Source of the DNA: Methylococcales bacterium
GTDB lineage: Bacteria; Pseudomonadota; Gammaproteobacteria; Methylococcales; Methylomonadaceae
Length of the DNA stretch: 64,000 bases
Direction: 5' to 3'
Assembly: GCA_028715725.1 (NCBI GenBank)
Contig: JAQURG010000003.1
Location: forward strand, 62,001 to 126,000
How positions within the stretch are numbered: position 1 is the first letter of the stretch; every line of letters begins with the position of its first letter. Under the pieces are notes generated by a model, which was not told the origin of the DNA, did not search any database, and worked only from the letters and a program-made list of their open reading frames with translations. The translations under genes were made by a program, and so were the position numbers. Of the stretch, positions 25,165 through 35,281 are shown in pieces.

Positions 25165-27777
25165 TTATCCGCCCAGTTGCGCTTGTATCCATGCAGGCAC
25201 TTCAGACAATGCCGCCGCCAGCCCGACTGGGTCATTACCTCCAGCCTGTGCCATATCGGGTCTGCCGCCTCCTTTACCACCCACTTGAGTGGCCACAAAA
25301 TTGACCAGATCGCCTGCTTTAATCCGCCCCATAACATCTTTGGATACCCCGGCAATCAAACTCACCTTGTCACCTTCGACGACTGCCAGTACGATGGCGG
25401 AACTGCCTAATTTATTTTTTAACTGATCAAGCATATCACGCAGGGATTTGGGATCAACATCGTCAAGTTTGACTGCCAATACTTTAATGCCATTGATATC
25501 GATGGCTTCGGCGCTGAGTTCCCCGCCAGCGGAACTGGCCAGCTTGGAGTTAAGGCGCTCCAGCTGTTTTTCCAATGACCTGGTTTTTTCCAGCAGTTGC
25601 TCGACCTTTTCAGCGGCTTTTTCGGGTGAGCTTTTTAAAAGTCCGGCAATTCTGCCCAATGCTTTATCACGGCTGCCTATCCATTCGATACAACCACTGC
25701 CTGTAACCGCTTCAATGCGTCTCACCCCGGAAGCGACACCGGTTTCACTGATAACTTTAAAACAGCCGATATCTCCTGCCCGCTCCACATGCGTACCGCC
25801 GCAAAGCTCGGTTGAAAACTCACCGATTTTCAAAACTCTAACCTCATCGCCGTATTTTTCGCCGAATAATGCCATGGCGCCGGCTTGCACAGCCTGGTCT
25901 TTGGCCATAATCTGCGCAGAAACAGGATTATTTAAACGTATCTGCTCATTAACCAGCCGTTCAAGAGTATCAATTTGATCGATCGTAACCGGCTCAAAAT
26001 GTGAAAAGTCAAACCTTAAACGCTCGGCATTGACCAAGGAGCCTTTTTGAGTGACATGATCGCCCAGAACCTGTCTTAAAGCAGCATGTAATAAGTGTGT
26101 GGCTGAATGATTAAGCTCTGTCGCTCTTCTGTCTGCGGTGCTGACTTTAGCATCGCACAGCTGGCCATTAGTCAATGTACCTGAAATCAATTTGCCCTTA
26201 TGTAAAAACAGATTGCCGCCCTGTTTTTGGGTATCGGTCACTTCAAATACTGCACCCGCTGCTACAATTTGCCCGCAATCACCAATTTGACCGCCGGACT
26301 CGGCATAGAAAGGAGTTTTATCCAGAACCACAATACCCTCATCGCCTGCTTTTAGACTGCCGACGGGCTGACCCTGTTGATAGAGGGCAACGATATGTAC
26401 TCGATCATCGAGGCGGTCATAGCCGGTAAATTCGGTTTGACCATCCAGTTTGATATTCTGATTATAATCTGCACTAAAACTGCTGGCGGAGCGCGCTCTG
26501 TCACGCTGCGCCGACATGGCCGTTTCAAACCCCGCATGATCGACAGTCAGATTATTTTCACGCGCAAAATCAGCCGTTAAATCGACAGGAAAGCCATACG
26601 TATCATAAAGCTGAAACACTGTTTCGCCGGGAATCACAGAGCCTTGCATTCTGGCGACACAGGCTTCCAGTATTTTCATGCCCTGCCCCAATGTTTCTGC
26701 AAAGCGTTCTTCTTCTTTTTTTAATACCCGTTCAACTTGTGCTTGTGCCGCTTTAAGTTCCGGAAAAGCACTGCTCATTTCCTCAACCAGCGGTGCAACC
26801 AGTTTGTAGAAAAAAACGTCATGGATGCCCAAACGATAACCATGCCGAATAGCGCGGCGGATTATTCGTCGCAGCACATAGCCCCTGCCCTCATTGGATG
26901 GCATAACCCCATCCGCGACCAAAAAGGCACAGGAACGAATATGATCGGCAATCACACGTAAAGAACTTTGGGTTAAGTCAGTCGTACCGGCAAGATCGGC
27001 AGCCGCCTTTAACACAGATTGAAATAAATCAATTTCATAATTGCTATGTACGCCTTGCAATACAGCGCTTATCCGCTCCAGCCCCATGCCGGTATCAACA
27101 GACGGTTTGGGCAGCGGCGTCAAGATGCCGTCGGCGGCGCGGTCATACTGCATGAACACCAGGTTCCAGACTTCTATATATCTGTCACCATCCTCTTCCG
27201 GGGTCCCGGGAGGGCTACCGGCAATGTCAGGACCGTGATCGTAAAATATTTCAGTACAGGGACCGCAGGGACCGACATCGCCCATAGACCAGAAATTATC
27301 TTTAGCGCCTATTTTTGAGAACCGGTTTGGAGAGATGCCGACGTCGTTAAGCCAGATATTTTCAGCTTCCGCATCTTCTTCAAATACCGTCACCCATAGT
27401 TTCTCTGCGGGAATTTCCAGCTCTCCGGTTAAGAAATCCCAGGCATAATGAATCGCATCTTTTTTGAAATAATCACCGAAGCTGAAATTTCCCAGCATTT
27501 CAAAAAAAGTATGATGCCGTGCGGTATAGCCGACATTTTCCAAATCGTTATGCTTGCCGCCGGCCCTGACGCATCGCTGGCTGGTTGCCGCCTTGTTAAA
27601 AGTACGTTGTTCCCTGCCCAGAAAAACATCCTTGAACTGTACCATTCCGGCATTGGTGAATAATAATGTCGGATCATTAACCGGAACCAGTGAGCTTGAA
27701 GGCTCTACAGAATGCCCGCGCTGGTGAAAGAATTCCAGAAAGGCGGAGCGTAATTCTGCGCTAGTCATCTTTTTCAT
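25165..27777 (-). CDS. alaS: Alanyl-tRNA synthetase
   Basis: An 870-residue class II synthetase that charges tRNA-Ala. Motif 1 is near [20 protein letters not shown]; the editing domain has the zinc-binding HSATHLLH near residue 555 and [13 protein letters not shown] near 660; the C-terminal part has a coiled coil (residues about 700-760) and the C-Ala domain with [15 protein letters not shown]. coli AlaS is 876 residues. Start either at 27777 or three codons later at MTSAEL. Recognised as part of the recA-recX-alaS order. Confidence 0.97.
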   Translation of the reverse strand: MKKMTSAELRSAFLEFFHQRGHSVEPSSSLVPVNDPTLLFTNAGMVQFKDVFLGREQRTFNKAATSQRCVRAGGKHNDLENVGYTARHHTFFEMLGNFSFGDYFKKDAIHYAWDFLTGELEIPAEKLWVTVFEEDAEAENIWLNDVGISPNRFSKIGAKDNFWSMGDVGPCGPCTEIFYDHGPDIAGSPPGTPEEDGDRYIEVWNLVFMQYDRAADGILTPLPKPSVDTGMGLERISAVLQGVHSNYEIDLFQSVLKAAADLAGTTDLTQSSLRVIADHIRSCAFLVADGVMPSNEGRGYVLRRIIRRAIRHGYRLGIHDVFFYKLVAPLVEEMSSAFPELKAAQAQVERVLKKEEERFAETLGQGMKILEACVARMQGSVIPGETVFQLYDTYGFPVDLTADFARENNLTVDHAGFETAMSAQRDRARSASSFSADYNQNIKLDGQTEFTGYDRLDDRVHIVALYQQGQPVGSLKAGDEGIVVLDKTPFYAESGGQIGDCGQIVAAGAVFEVTDTQKQGGNLFLHKGKLISGTLTNGQLCDAKVSTADRRATELNHSATHLLHAALRQVLGDHVTQKGSLVNAERLRFDFSHFEPVTIDQIDTLERLVNEQIRLNNPVSAQIMAKDQAVQAGAMALFGEKYGDEVRVLKIGEFSTELCGGTHVERAGDIGCFKVISETGVASGVRRIEAVTGSGCIEWIGSRDKALGRIAGLLKSSPEKAAEKVEQLLEKTRSLEKQLERLNSKLASSAGGELSAEAIDINGIKVLAVKLDDVDPKSLRDMLDQLKNKLGSSAIVLAVVEGDKVSLIAGVSKDVMGRIKAGDLVNFVATQVGGKGGGRPDMAQAGGNDPVGLAAALSEVPAWIQAQLGG

Positions 27778-27794
27778 AATTAAATATTTACAAC

Positions 27795-28277
27795 TTATAT
27801 AAACTTAATGTTTAACTGCTCAAATAAAGCACTGACCATCTCGCCCGAAAACCCTCGTTGCCATAAAAAACGGCTGCGTTTTGCCCACTCATTTCGTTCA
27901 ATGAGGATATCGTGGTTATATTTTTTGATATAAACCTGCTCCAGCAATTCCATCCAACTACCGGCTGTTTTTTGTACAATCTCTTCAAGATTAAAAGCAT
28001 CAATGCCGTTTTGCCGCAGTTCATAACTAATAAAAACAGGCCCGTAACCTTTTTGAATCCGGTGCCTCGTATAGCTTTCCGCATAGCGGACATCGCTCTG
28101 CCAGCCTTGTAGCGCCAATTCTTCAATAACTACAAGGATATCGTCCTGGTTAAAGCCTTTTATCAGTAATTTATTGAGTAATTCTTTTCGGCTATGCTCT
28201 CTACGCGCCAATAACCGTAAACCGATCTCCCTGATTTCCGTATAGACGCAGTTCAACTTATTTTGATTTTCTGTCAT
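27795..28277 (-). CDS. recX: Regulatory protein RecX
   Basis: A 160-residue RecX, a small helical protein that binds in the groove of RecA filaments and limits their growth. The signature parts are [44 protein letters not shown] and the C-terminal [23 protein letters not shown]. It follows recA by 24 bases, the usual position, and precedes alaS by 17. Confidence 0.93.
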   Translation of the reverse strand: MTENQNKLNCVYTEIREIGLRLLARREHSRKELLNKLLIKGFNQDDILVVIEELALQGWQSDVRYAESYTRHRIQKGYGPVFISYELRQNGIDAFNLEEIVQKTAGSWMELLEQVYIKKYNHDILIERNEWAKRSRFLWQRGFSGEMVSALFEQLNIKFI

Positions 28278-28301
28278 TTCATAAAACAGAACTTGAGGCT
28301 T

Positions 28302-29333
28302 TTACACGTCATCACCCAAAGGCGGTTCAATAACAGCGATAGGCTTGTTAAAAGCCGCAGCCCTGATTTTTTCTTCGATTTCCCTGGCTTTTTCAGGATG
28401 TTCTTTCAGGAAGGCTTTGACATTGTCTTTACCCTGGCCGATTTTCTCATCGCCATAGCTATACCAGGAACCCGCTTTTTGGATGAATCCATAATTAACG
28501 CCAAGATCAACCAGTTCGCCCAAAAAAGAGATACCTTCCCCGTATAGAATTTCGAACTCAGCCTGTTTAAAAGGCGGGGCAACTTTATTTTTTACTACTT
28601 TTACCCGTGTTTCATTACCGATAATTTCTTCGCCCTTTTTTACTGAACCAATGCGCCGAATATCCAGACGTACCGATGCATAAAATTTAAGGGCATTGCC
28701 GCCGGTTGTGGTTTCCGGATTACCGAACATAACGCCGATTTTCATCCTGATCTGATTAATAAAAATAACCAGGGTATTGGAACGTTTAATATTGGCCGTT
28801 AATTTTCTTAAAGCCTGGGACATCAAACGAGCCTGAAGGCCCATATGAGAATCGCCCATATCGCCTTCAATCTCGGCTTTGGGGGTTAATGCCGCGACTG
28901 AATCGACCACAACAACATCAACTGCGCCCGAACGCACCAGCATATCGGTAATCTCCAATGCCTGTTCACCGGTATCCGGCTGGGAAACCAGCAAGTCATC
29001 GACATTAACGCCGATTTTTTCGGCATAACCCGGATCCAGGGCATGCTCAGCATCAACAAATGCAGCAGCTCCGCCGAGCTTTTGCATTTCAGCGATGACT
29101 TGTAATGTCAGCGTCGTTTTACCTGATGATTCAGGACCGTAGATTTCAACGACACGACCACGAGGCAAACCACCGCAGCCCAAAGCAATATCCAGCCCTA
29201 AAGAACCGGTAGACACTACGTCAATATCACGAGAAGCAGCCACATCGCCCATACGCATCACGGAGCCTTTACCAAACTGCTTCTCTATCTGCATCAATGC
29301 TGCGCCTAGCGCTTTCTTTTTGTTCTCATCCAT
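28302..29333 (-). CDS. recA: Recombinase RecA
   Basis: A 343-residue RecA for strand exchange and LexA autocleavage. Walker A is GPESSGKTT at residues 66-74; [20 protein letters not shown] covers Walker B and loop L1; [20 protein letters not shown] leads to loop L2. The C-terminus ends with an acidic tail, as in other RecA proteins. I looked for CTGT-N8-ACAG (the gammaproteobacterial LexA box) in the 200 bases upstream and did not find one. Confidence 0.98.
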   Translation of the reverse strand: MDENKKKALGAALMQIEKQFGKGSVMRMGDVAASRDIDVVSTGSLGLDIALGCGGLPRGRVVEIYGPESSGKTTLTLQVIAEMQKLGGAAAFVDAEHALDPGYAEKIGVNVDDLLVSQPDTGEQALEITDMLVRSGAVDVVVVDSVAALTPKAEIEGDMGDSHMGLQARLMSQALRKLTANIKRSNTLVIFINQIRMKIGVMFGNPETTTGGNALKFYASVRLDIRRIGSVKKGEEIIGNETRVKVVKNKVAPPFKQAEFEILYGEGISFLGELVDLGVNYGFIQKAGSWYSYGDEKIGQGKDNVKAFLKEHPEKAREIEEKIRAAAFNKPIAVIEPPLGDDV

Positions 29334-29935
29334 AATTATGCCCTCTAGTTAAAAAATGCCGGTTAACTAAATAGTTATTATCACATAGACGTCCTGGTTC
29401 GGATAGTTGATTTAAGGAAACAAAAAAAGATCTTTTTTGCAATGCTTTTAAAATCAGTGCTCTAGCTGAGCGACATCTGTCGGAAACTGATATTATAATC
29501 ACCATTAAAAACATCTGCCATAGATATGCAAATATGGACCATTGGAAAATATATGACTACCCGAATTAACTTCGCTTTTACGAACTGTTGTAATTTAAAG
29601 CGCATTGCGCTTTTATTAACTCAATTTATCGAGTGTAAATTGATGTCAGGTACGTACAGATTCCCGATGGGTAGAAAAATTTCAATTAAATTTGCGCAGC
29701 AGTTTTTATGGCTAAATATCGCTATTGAAAGCGATCCTGCCTATTGATAATCAAACTGCAAATCAACGAGATCGTTAATTAAACACTGAAGAAATCAACC
29801 GGAAATATAAGCTCATGCTGACTACCAGGTTGGGCGTCGACAATACTCGGCATTTAACATTCATAAATGTAAATGCAGCGATTGAAGTCGGGATGATGAA
29901 AGGATGAGTGAATATTAGAAGGATGAGTTAAAACA
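29334..29935. other. Gene-poor gap upstream of recA
   Basis: About 600 AT-rich bases. They should hold the recA promoter, but no canonical LexA box was seen. A plus-strand frame with ATG at 29553 (64 residues) has a weak GGAAAA before it and no known relatives, so it is not called. Near the right end GGATGAGT is repeated (around 29902 and 29921). Confidence 0.4.
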
Positions 29936-29965
29936 CCCCCCCGCCGGAATGCAAATACGGGGGGG
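29936..29965 (-). terminator. Intrinsic terminator with C7G stem
   Basis: CCCCCCCG at 29936-29943 pairs with CGGGGGGG at 29958-29965 around a 14-base loop; on the minus strand the hairpin is followed by TGTTTTAA. It stands 9 bases after the stop of the small membrane protein at 29974 and is a good terminator for it. Confidence 0.75.
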
Positions 29966-29973
29966 TTATATTA

Positions 29974-30183
29974 TCACTTGCCTGATATTTCTTTTTCAGT
30001 GCTGTTGTTTGAGGTATGTCTTTTCTCAATTTTAGAGAAAGTTTCTTGTTGCAATGCTTGAACAGCGCCACTTTGCAAATGCCTGGTTTCGTCTTTTTTC
30101 AACAGTACCACTAACAGAACAATTGCAGCGATACAAACGCCAACGATTACCCATGTGTTGTCTTTTTCTTGTACTTCAGCCAT
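29974..30183 (-). CDS. Small single-span membrane protein
   Basis: A 69-residue protein with one membrane segment at about residues 11-27 (TWVIVGVCIAAIVLLVVLL) and a polar C-terminal tail rich in Lys, Glu and Ser. Start at 30183, where AGAGGA lies 8 bases before the ATG; the frame extends further upstream without a better site. It has its own terminator. No family is recognised; it could be a regulator or stress-related small membrane protein. Its codon use is like the neighbours. Confidence 0.65.
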   Translation of the reverse strand: MAEVQEKDNTWVIVGVCIAAIVLLVVLLKKDETRHLQSGAVQALQQETFSKIEKRHTSNNSTEKEISGK

Positions 30184-30946
30184 TTTTAAATCCTCTATGG
30201 TTATTAATATATTTATTATCTCCCTCTCCTCAAGGGAGCAACTCAACAATAAATTAATTGTGAGTCGGTTGTCGAATTATTTTTAAACAACGGTGTAATT
30301 TTTATCATGAGATACAGGGTTGTGTCAAAGCTATAAATAAAAAAACATACCTACAGCCCTAAATAATTATTAATGCTACCTTTAATTATCCTGCCAAAAC
30401 TCGCCGATAATTCTATAACGTATTGTTATTACAATATATAATATGCTATAAGTGTTAATATTCAAGAAATTAGAAATCTACACTAAATCATGTCATGTAG
30501 CGCATTAAGATATATTCGCTTGAATGATCTGACTAGGTTTGGCTCGAACATGACCTAAACTCACAGCCTTCAATACAGCCTTCAATACGGTAAAGAAAGC
30601 TCAATATCAGGTAACATCAATACATTGACTATTAATGTTATGATCGGCTCATTTGCCTCGAACTATAATACATAGGTCCGTTTTTTCGTATTTGATTCTC
30701 CACCATGAGACAATATAAGGAATTTCGTGGCTCCGATATAGGATACGAGGATAAGCTGTTTTGAAAATAGCAGAATGATTCATCTGCGGTTAAAAATGAG
30801 GAGCCTTTTGCTGTACAGCTTAATGCATCAATTTTTTATGGAATAAAGGGACCTAACGGCATTGCCCTGCCTGGAAAACGATGCGAATAAAGAGCCATTA
30901 TATTTATAGTTAAAGACCTTAACGCCTTATTGAGCCTTAATAAGCA
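30184..30946. other. AT-rich gene-free stretch
   Basis: Some 760 bases without a supported gene. Short frames only, for instance a frame at 30704 starting MRQYKEFRGSDIG that stops after 18 codons and may be a relic. No tRNA or phage attachment site is seen. The region should include the promoters for the small membrane protein and for the glycosyltransferase cluster. Confidence 0.4.
30563..30586. repeat. 12-bp tandem duplication
   Basis: ACAGCCTTCAAT is present twice in direct tandem (30563-30574 and 30575-30586) within the gene-free stretch. Likely a simple slippage duplication. Confidence 0.6.
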
Positions 30947-31639
30947 ATGAAATTCTCTATCATAATCCCGACACTCAATGAAGAAAAAAACATTGAATCC
31001 TGTCTATCGATCTTGCAGCCCATGCGGAACAGTTGTGAACTTATCGTCGTCGATGGCGGCAGTACTGATAATACAATAGCTATAAGCAAAGCCCTGGCGG
31101 ATAAAACTATTAGATCAGAAAAAGGCCGTGCAATACAGATGAATAATGGCGCCAGGTATGCCGAAGGAAATATTCTGGTATTCCTGCATGCTGACACCCG
31201 ATTACCTGAAAATGCTTTGCAATTGATTCAACAAAAACTTAATGCTAACGGCAAATGGGGTCGTTTTGATATTCAGCTCAGCGGCAGGCATTTCATGTTA
31301 AAAATTATTGCGCAAATGATGAACTGGCGTTCGAAGCTGACGGGAATTGCAACCGGCGATCAGGTTATTTTTGTTACGCGTCCGGCTTTTGAGCAGGTCG
31401 GCCAGTATCCTGAAATTAATTTGATGGAAGACATCGCCTTGTGCAAGGCATTAAAGAAGATCAGCCCGCCAATCTGTTTGAAAGCTAAAGTCATTAGCTC
31501 TGGTCGCCGCTGGCAAAATAACGGTATTTACAAGACTATTTTCTTAATGTGGAGCTTACGTTTGCGCTACTTTTTGGGAGCGGACCCGCAAATACTGGCT
31601 TCTCTTTATACCAAGACTACCTTCACAAATTCAGATTAA
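30947..31639 (+). CDS. TIGR04283-family glycosyltransferase
   Basis: A 230-residue family-2 glycosyltransferase. FSIIIPTLNEEKNIESCL begins the GT-A fold, LIVVDGGSTDNT carries the nucleotide-sugar Asp, and VFLHADTRLP contains the metal-binding DxD-like motif. The family was named for its link to arsenosugar synthesis, yet no arsM or radical-SAM partner is present here, so the acceptor is open; lipid or small-molecule glycosylation is equally possible. It opens a four-gene plus-strand run with the hydroxylase-like gene, a TIGR04282 protein and a lipoprotein. Confidence 0.85.
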   Translation: MKFSIIIPTLNEEKNIESCLSILQPMRNSCELIVVDGGSTDNTIAISKALADKTIRSEKGRAIQMNNGARYAEGNILVFLHADTRLPENALQLIQQKLNANGKWGRFDIQLSGRHFMLKIIAQMMNWRSKLTGIATGDQVIFVTRPAFEQVGQYPEINLMEDIALCKALKKISPPICLKAKVISSGRRWQNNGIYKTIFLMWSLRLRYFLGADPQILASLYTKTTFTNSD

Positions 31640-31693
31640 TCAGAATGGATGCGGTTTATCGGTATAGCCTTATATTCAACTCAAGAGGATATC

Positions 31694-32485
31694 ATGGAAA
31701 CCATAATTCGTTTAACGGTAGCTCTGGGCATTTTCTGCATCATGATCTGCTGGGAATATTTTAGCCCGAGAAGGGACCAACGATTGACTCGGAGAAAACG
31801 CTGGCCAGTCAATCTTGGACTTGCAGCTTTTAATATAATTATTATGCGCTTAACAATCGGCAGTATAGCTTACCTGAGCGCTGTAGCAGCCGCAGGCAAC
31901 TCTTCAGGGCTTTTAAATTGGCTAGTCGTCCCCGAATGGCTGGCGATTATTGTCACTTTATTGAGTCTTGATTTTGCTATTTACTGCCAACATATTATTT
32001 CGCACAAATGGTCATTACTTTGGCGTCTGCATCAAGTGCATCATACCGATCTGGAATTTGATGCGACGACCGCAGTACGTTTCCATCCTGTGGAAATTAT
32101 GCTTTCGATGATATACAAATCGGCATGCATTTATTTGATCGGCGCTAATCCATCGGCAGTTATCGCTTTTGAAATTATTCTCAACGGCGCTGCGACATTT
32201 AATCACAGCAATATCAACATCCCGCCAGCGCTTGATAAAAAATTGCGCTGGCTACTCATCACTCCGGACATGCACCGTATTCATCACTCAACTTTCCGGG
32301 CGGAAACAGATAGTAATTACGGCTTTTCCATTTCCTGCTGGGACAGACTTTGTAGAACCTATACTGCTGAACCCAGACGGTTCCAAACTCTCATGCCTAT
32401 CGGGTTAAGCTCCTTTCGACAACAGGATGAATTAGGGTTTATGCCGTTATTACTATTGCCGTTTAAAGTTCTACGGCGCCGATAA
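31694..32485 (+). CDS. Sterol desaturase / fatty acid hydroxylase family protein
   Basis: A 263-residue integral membrane di-iron oxygenase-like protein. Start at 31694 is supported by AGAGGA 6 bases upstream. Three to four membrane segments fill residues 1-100. The His clusters of the family are present: QHIISHKW, LHQVHHTD, and MHRIHHS, which would bind the di-iron centre that hydroxylates a lipid chain. Substrate is unknown; sterols, hopanoids, carotenoids or ornithine lipids are possible. It lies between two glycosyltransferases of families that usually occur together. Confidence 0.85.
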   Translation: METIIRLTVALGIFCIMICWEYFSPRRDQRLTRRKRWPVNLGLAAFNIIIMRLTIGSIAYLSAVAAAGNSSGLLNWLVVPEWLAIIVTLLSLDFAIYCQHIISHKWSLLWRLHQVHHTDLEFDATTAVRFHPVEIMLSMIYKSACIYLIGANPSAVIAFEIILNGAATFNHSNINIPPALDKKLRWLLITPDMHRIHHSTFRAETDSNYGFSISCWDRLCRTYTAEPRRFQTLMPIGLSSFRQQDELGFMPLLLLPFKVLRRR

Positions 32486-32487
32486 AA

Positions 32488-33129
32488 ATGATTTACCAGT
32501 ATCCTGATGCTGTTTTAATGATTTTTTGTAAAGCACCGGTCATAGGCCAGGTTAAAACCCGGCTAACCAAGGTATTAACTGCCAAAGAGGCTATGCAGGT
32601 GCATATCAGGCTTAGCCTAAACATCTTGCAATTGGCTACACAAAACAATATCTGCCCTGTTCAGCTCTGGTGTGCGCCTTTAACGGATCATCCTTTTTTT
32701 ATAGCGTCAGCGCAAACTTTTAATATAACCCTGGAGCAACAACAAGGAAATGATTTAGGCGAGCGCATGAATCAGGCTTTTCTCTCGGCATTTAAAATTT
32801 ACTCACGCGCATTAATAATCGGTTGTGATTGTCCTTCATTAACTGAACAGGATTTGAAAGATGCATTAAATGCCTTGAATCAGGAAAACAGCTGTGTCCT
32901 AGCGCCGGCAGAAGATGGCGGCTATGTGCTGATTGGACTTAATCAGCCTCATTCGGAACTTTTTGAAAATATGCCATGGGGAACAGAGCAAGTGCTTAAG
33001 CAAACCCGTATTCGTATTAAACAATACAATTTTCGTCATCGCGAACTTAAAGAACAGTGGGACGTCGATGTCCCTGAAGATCTGAAACGGTATCACGTGC
33101 TTGTTCAGGATAATCAGGGTATAGCATGA
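32488..33129 (+). CDS. TIGR04282-family glycosyltransferase (nucleotidyltransferase-like)
   Basis: A 213-residue protein of the TIGR04282/DUF2064 family, a GT-A/nucleotidyltransferase fold. VLMIFCKAPVIGQVKTRL is the nucleotide-binding start, IIGCDCPSL contains the metal-binding Asp, and LAPAEDGGYVLIGL and WDVDVPEDL are family marks. It partners the TIGR04283 protein two genes upstream; the pair is often found together and assumed to build a glycosylated small molecule. Starts 2 bases after the hydroxylase-like gene and overlaps the next gene by ATGA. Confidence 0.87.
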   Translation: MIYQYPDAVLMIFCKAPVIGQVKTRLTKVLTAKEAMQVHIRLSLNILQLATQNNICPVQLWCAPLTDHPFFIASAQTFNITLEQQQGNDLGERMNQAFLSAFKIYSRALIIGCDCPSLTEQDLKDALNALNQENSCVLAPAEDGGYVLIGLNQPHSELFENMPWGTEQVLKQTRIRIKQYNFRHRELKEQWDVDVPEDLKRYHVLVQDNQGIA

Positions 33130-33899
33130 GAACACAAATTTTTATGCGGATGCTTCGCATTATTTGCCTTCTGGCGCTCACAAGCATGTTATCCGGGTGT
33201 ATTTACTGGATACGGGCCTATCAAACTTATCTGCAGATGGATGAATTTGATCGATACTTCGCTGTCGCCACCAGCGATGAGTTTACCTTGCAATTTAAAG
33301 AACCTATCCTTTACAGTAAGGATTTTGTTTCCCTATCCAAGCTGTATTCCAGCGAGGATACCCCTACAGAGCAAGGCAGACGCTGGCGTTACTGGTTTCG
33401 TAAAGTTGATGGCAACAATAGAGTGCTTGTTCCGGAAATAAGGTTTTATTCTGATTTAAACTTTAATAAAGAAGGCCGAATAATTGCCTGGTCATTTTCA
33501 TCGTTATTTTTACAAATTGCCCCTCCTAAATTTTTAGAAGTTTCTTTGCGTTCAATTGGGGGCGCTGAAATCGATAAAGACAAAAAGCAACTGCGGGCCA
33601 ATAGCAAATTTATAGACAAGATATCTGAAGATTTACCAAAACAATCGGTTGTTCTGGCTCAATTGGGTAAACCTTTGGAAATTAAACAGGAAAATGATCT
33701 GGAAGTGTATATTTACCATTTTCTGCTGGAAACTCAACATATTGAAAAAGGCTATGAAGACCGTGCGCTAACCGAGGTAAAGGTAAGTTTTGATAAAAAA
33801 ACCGGAGAATTGGTTAGAATGGGCGGACGTTTCGCCGGACTTAAAGTCTCCATTAACTATCGTAAATTTCTTGATGAGCCTCCCGATGAGGCACTATAA
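33126..33899 (+). CDS. Putative lipoprotein
   Basis: A 257-residue protein with a lipoprotein signal: hydrophobic LRIICLLALTSMLSGC, lipobox LSGC, acylated Cys near residue 25. The mature part has no recognised domain; it is rich in beta-strand-like stretches (EFTLQFKEPILYSKDF, VEIRFYSDLNFNKEGRIIAW-like) and ends with a segment TGELVRMGGRFAGLKVSINY. The gene overlaps the TIGR04282 gene by 4 bases, so it is in the same operon and may anchor or transport its product in the envelope. Confidence 0.7.
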   Translation: MRTQIFMRMLRIICLLALTSMLSGCIYWIRAYQTYLQMDEFDRYFAVATSDEFTLQFKEPILYSKDFVSLSKLYSSEDTPTEQGRRWRYWFRKVDGNNRVLVPEIRFYSDLNFNKEGRIIAWSFSSLFLQIAPPKFLEVSLRSIGGAEIDKDKKQLRANSKFIDKISEDLPKQSVVLAQLGKPLEIKQENDLEVYIYHFLLETQHIEKGYEDRALTEVKVSFDKKTGELVRMGGRFAGLKVSINYRKFLDEPPDEAL

Positions 33900-34054
33900 A
33901 AAATCAGCACACCGGCCAATGAATGAGAAGAAAACAATATAACTTTAGGTATAATTTACTGACACACTGAGTATATTGTTAATACTGCCAAGCAATATTG
34001 TATAATTGGAATTTAACACATTACTTTTTATGACTGATCAATGAATAATAATTT

Positions 34055-34699
34055 ATGGTAAATGTGCTACTTGTTGATGATCATGAACTTGTTCGAACCG
34101 GTATCGAAGCTTTGCTGAATGATGCTGAAGATATTAATGTTGTGGGAGTGGCCAAGTCAGGCGAAGAAGCGGTTGATATCATGGCTTGTCAACCGCCTGA
34201 TATGGTATTGATGGATATCAATATGCCCGGCATAGGTGGCGTGGAGGCTTGCCGTAGAATCTTACAACACAATCCCAAGGTAAAAATTATCGCCTTATCT
34301 GTACATAACGATGGCCCTATTCCTCAGCAATTATTCAAGCTTGGCGTTTTAGGCTTTATTTCTAAAGGTTCTCCGGTAAATGAGATGACTAACGCCATTC
34401 GTAAAGTAATGGAGGGAGGCCGTTATCTATGTTCAGAAGTTGCCAATAATCTGGCCTTCCAGGGCTTATCGGGCAGTCATGAGTCGCCTTTCACAAAACT
34501 CTCCCAAAGAGAAGCCGAAGTAGTAACTTTAATTCTTCAAGGCAAAACTATTCCGGAAATGGCTCAGATGTTGATATTGAGCGATAAGACAGTTAATACT
34601 TATCGCTATCGCCTGTACGACAAACTGAACATAAAAAATGATGTTGAATTAACACGCCTGGCCATTAAGTTCGGCCATATTGATACGGCATTAATTTAA
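34055..34699 (+). CDS. LuxR-type response regulator (UvrY/GacA-like)
   Basis: A 214-residue NarL-family response regulator. The receiver has [12 protein letters not shown], phospho-Asp in [12 protein letters not shown] near residue 54 and Lys in GFISKGS; the LuxR helix-turn-helix is [27 protein letters not shown]-like with [12 protein letters not shown]. It looks most like GacA/UvrY, which switch on small RNAs that titrate CsrA. No sensor kinase is adjacent, as is usual for GacA. In many gammaproteobacteria uvrC follows gacA; here queF does. Confidence 0.85.
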   Translation: MVNVLLVDDHELVRTGIEALLNDAEDINVVGVAKSGEEAVDIMACQPPDMVLMDINMPGIGGVEACRRILQHNPKVKIIALSVHNDGPIPQQLFKLGVLGFISKGSPVNEMTNAIRKVMEGGRYLCSEVANNLAFQGLSGSHESPFTKLSQREAEVVTLILQGKTIPEMAQMLILSDKTVNTYRYRLYDKLNIKNDVELTRLAIKFGHIDTALI

Positions 34700-34751
34700 T
34701 TGCCGCCTCAAAATTGATAAATTCTCCAACAATAGCATCATTCACGAGACA

Positions 34752-35141
34752 ATGACAACACATCCTACTAAAGATCTTGAAACTTTTAACAACCCTCAGC
34801 CAGGCCGCGACTACACGATACGCATTGATATCCCCGAATTCACCTGCCTCTGCCCGAAGACCGGGCAACCTGATTTTGCAACTATCCAAATTGAATATGT
34901 GCCTGCCGCACTTTGCGTAGAATTAAAAGCGCTTAAGCTGTATATGTGGGCGTTCCGTGATCAAGGCGCATTTCATGAAGCAGTTACCAATGAAATTCTC
35001 GATGACATTGTTCAAGCCATAGCGCCAAATTTCATGCGTATTCGGGCTGAATTTAATGTCCGCGGCGGTATTTATACAACAGTTGTAGCCGAACATAGAA
35101 ACAGCAATTGGCAAGCTCCGGAATTAGTCAGTCTGCCTTAA
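34752..35141 (+). CDS. queF: NADPH-dependent 7-cyano-7-deazaguanine reductase
   Basis: A 129-residue short (unimodular) QueF that reduces preQ0 to preQ1 in queuosine synthesis. The catalytic Cys34 is in [13 protein letters not shown] with Asp41; the QueF motif reads [20 protein letters not shown], and NVRGGI is near the C-terminus. Type-I QueF as in Bacillus, rather than the long form of E. coli. It stands alone between a response regulator and psd. Confidence 0.93.
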   Translation: MTTHPTKDLETFNNPQPGRDYTIRIDIPEFTCLCPKTGQPDFATIQIEYVPAALCVELKALKLYMWAFRDQGAFHEAVTNEILDDIVQAIAPNFMRIRAEFNVRGGIYTTVVAEHRNSNWQAPELVSLP

Positions 35142-35281
35142 GAATATTTTACGGCAATTTCATTGCCGCTACTGCTCAACTATAATCTTCACTAATTTAA
35201 CTATGAGTTTTGCTCATCTTCAAAGCCATAGTTTGAAGTAAGAGATGTATAAGCAATTGATAACCTCACACTCAACTATTA

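Noticed and set aside
29526-29747. 73-codon plus-strand frame upstream of recA
   Set aside because: Weak start signal, no family, lies in AT-rich spacer.
29901-29930. GGATGAGT repeats as a possible CRISPR-like start
   Set aside because: Only two short copies at irregular spacing, with no spacers and no cas genes.
34752-35141. Folate enzyme (GTP cyclohydrolase I) for the QueF-like protein
   Set aside because: The QueF motif and Cys34/Asp41 pattern are present and zinc ligands of cyclohydrolase I are not.
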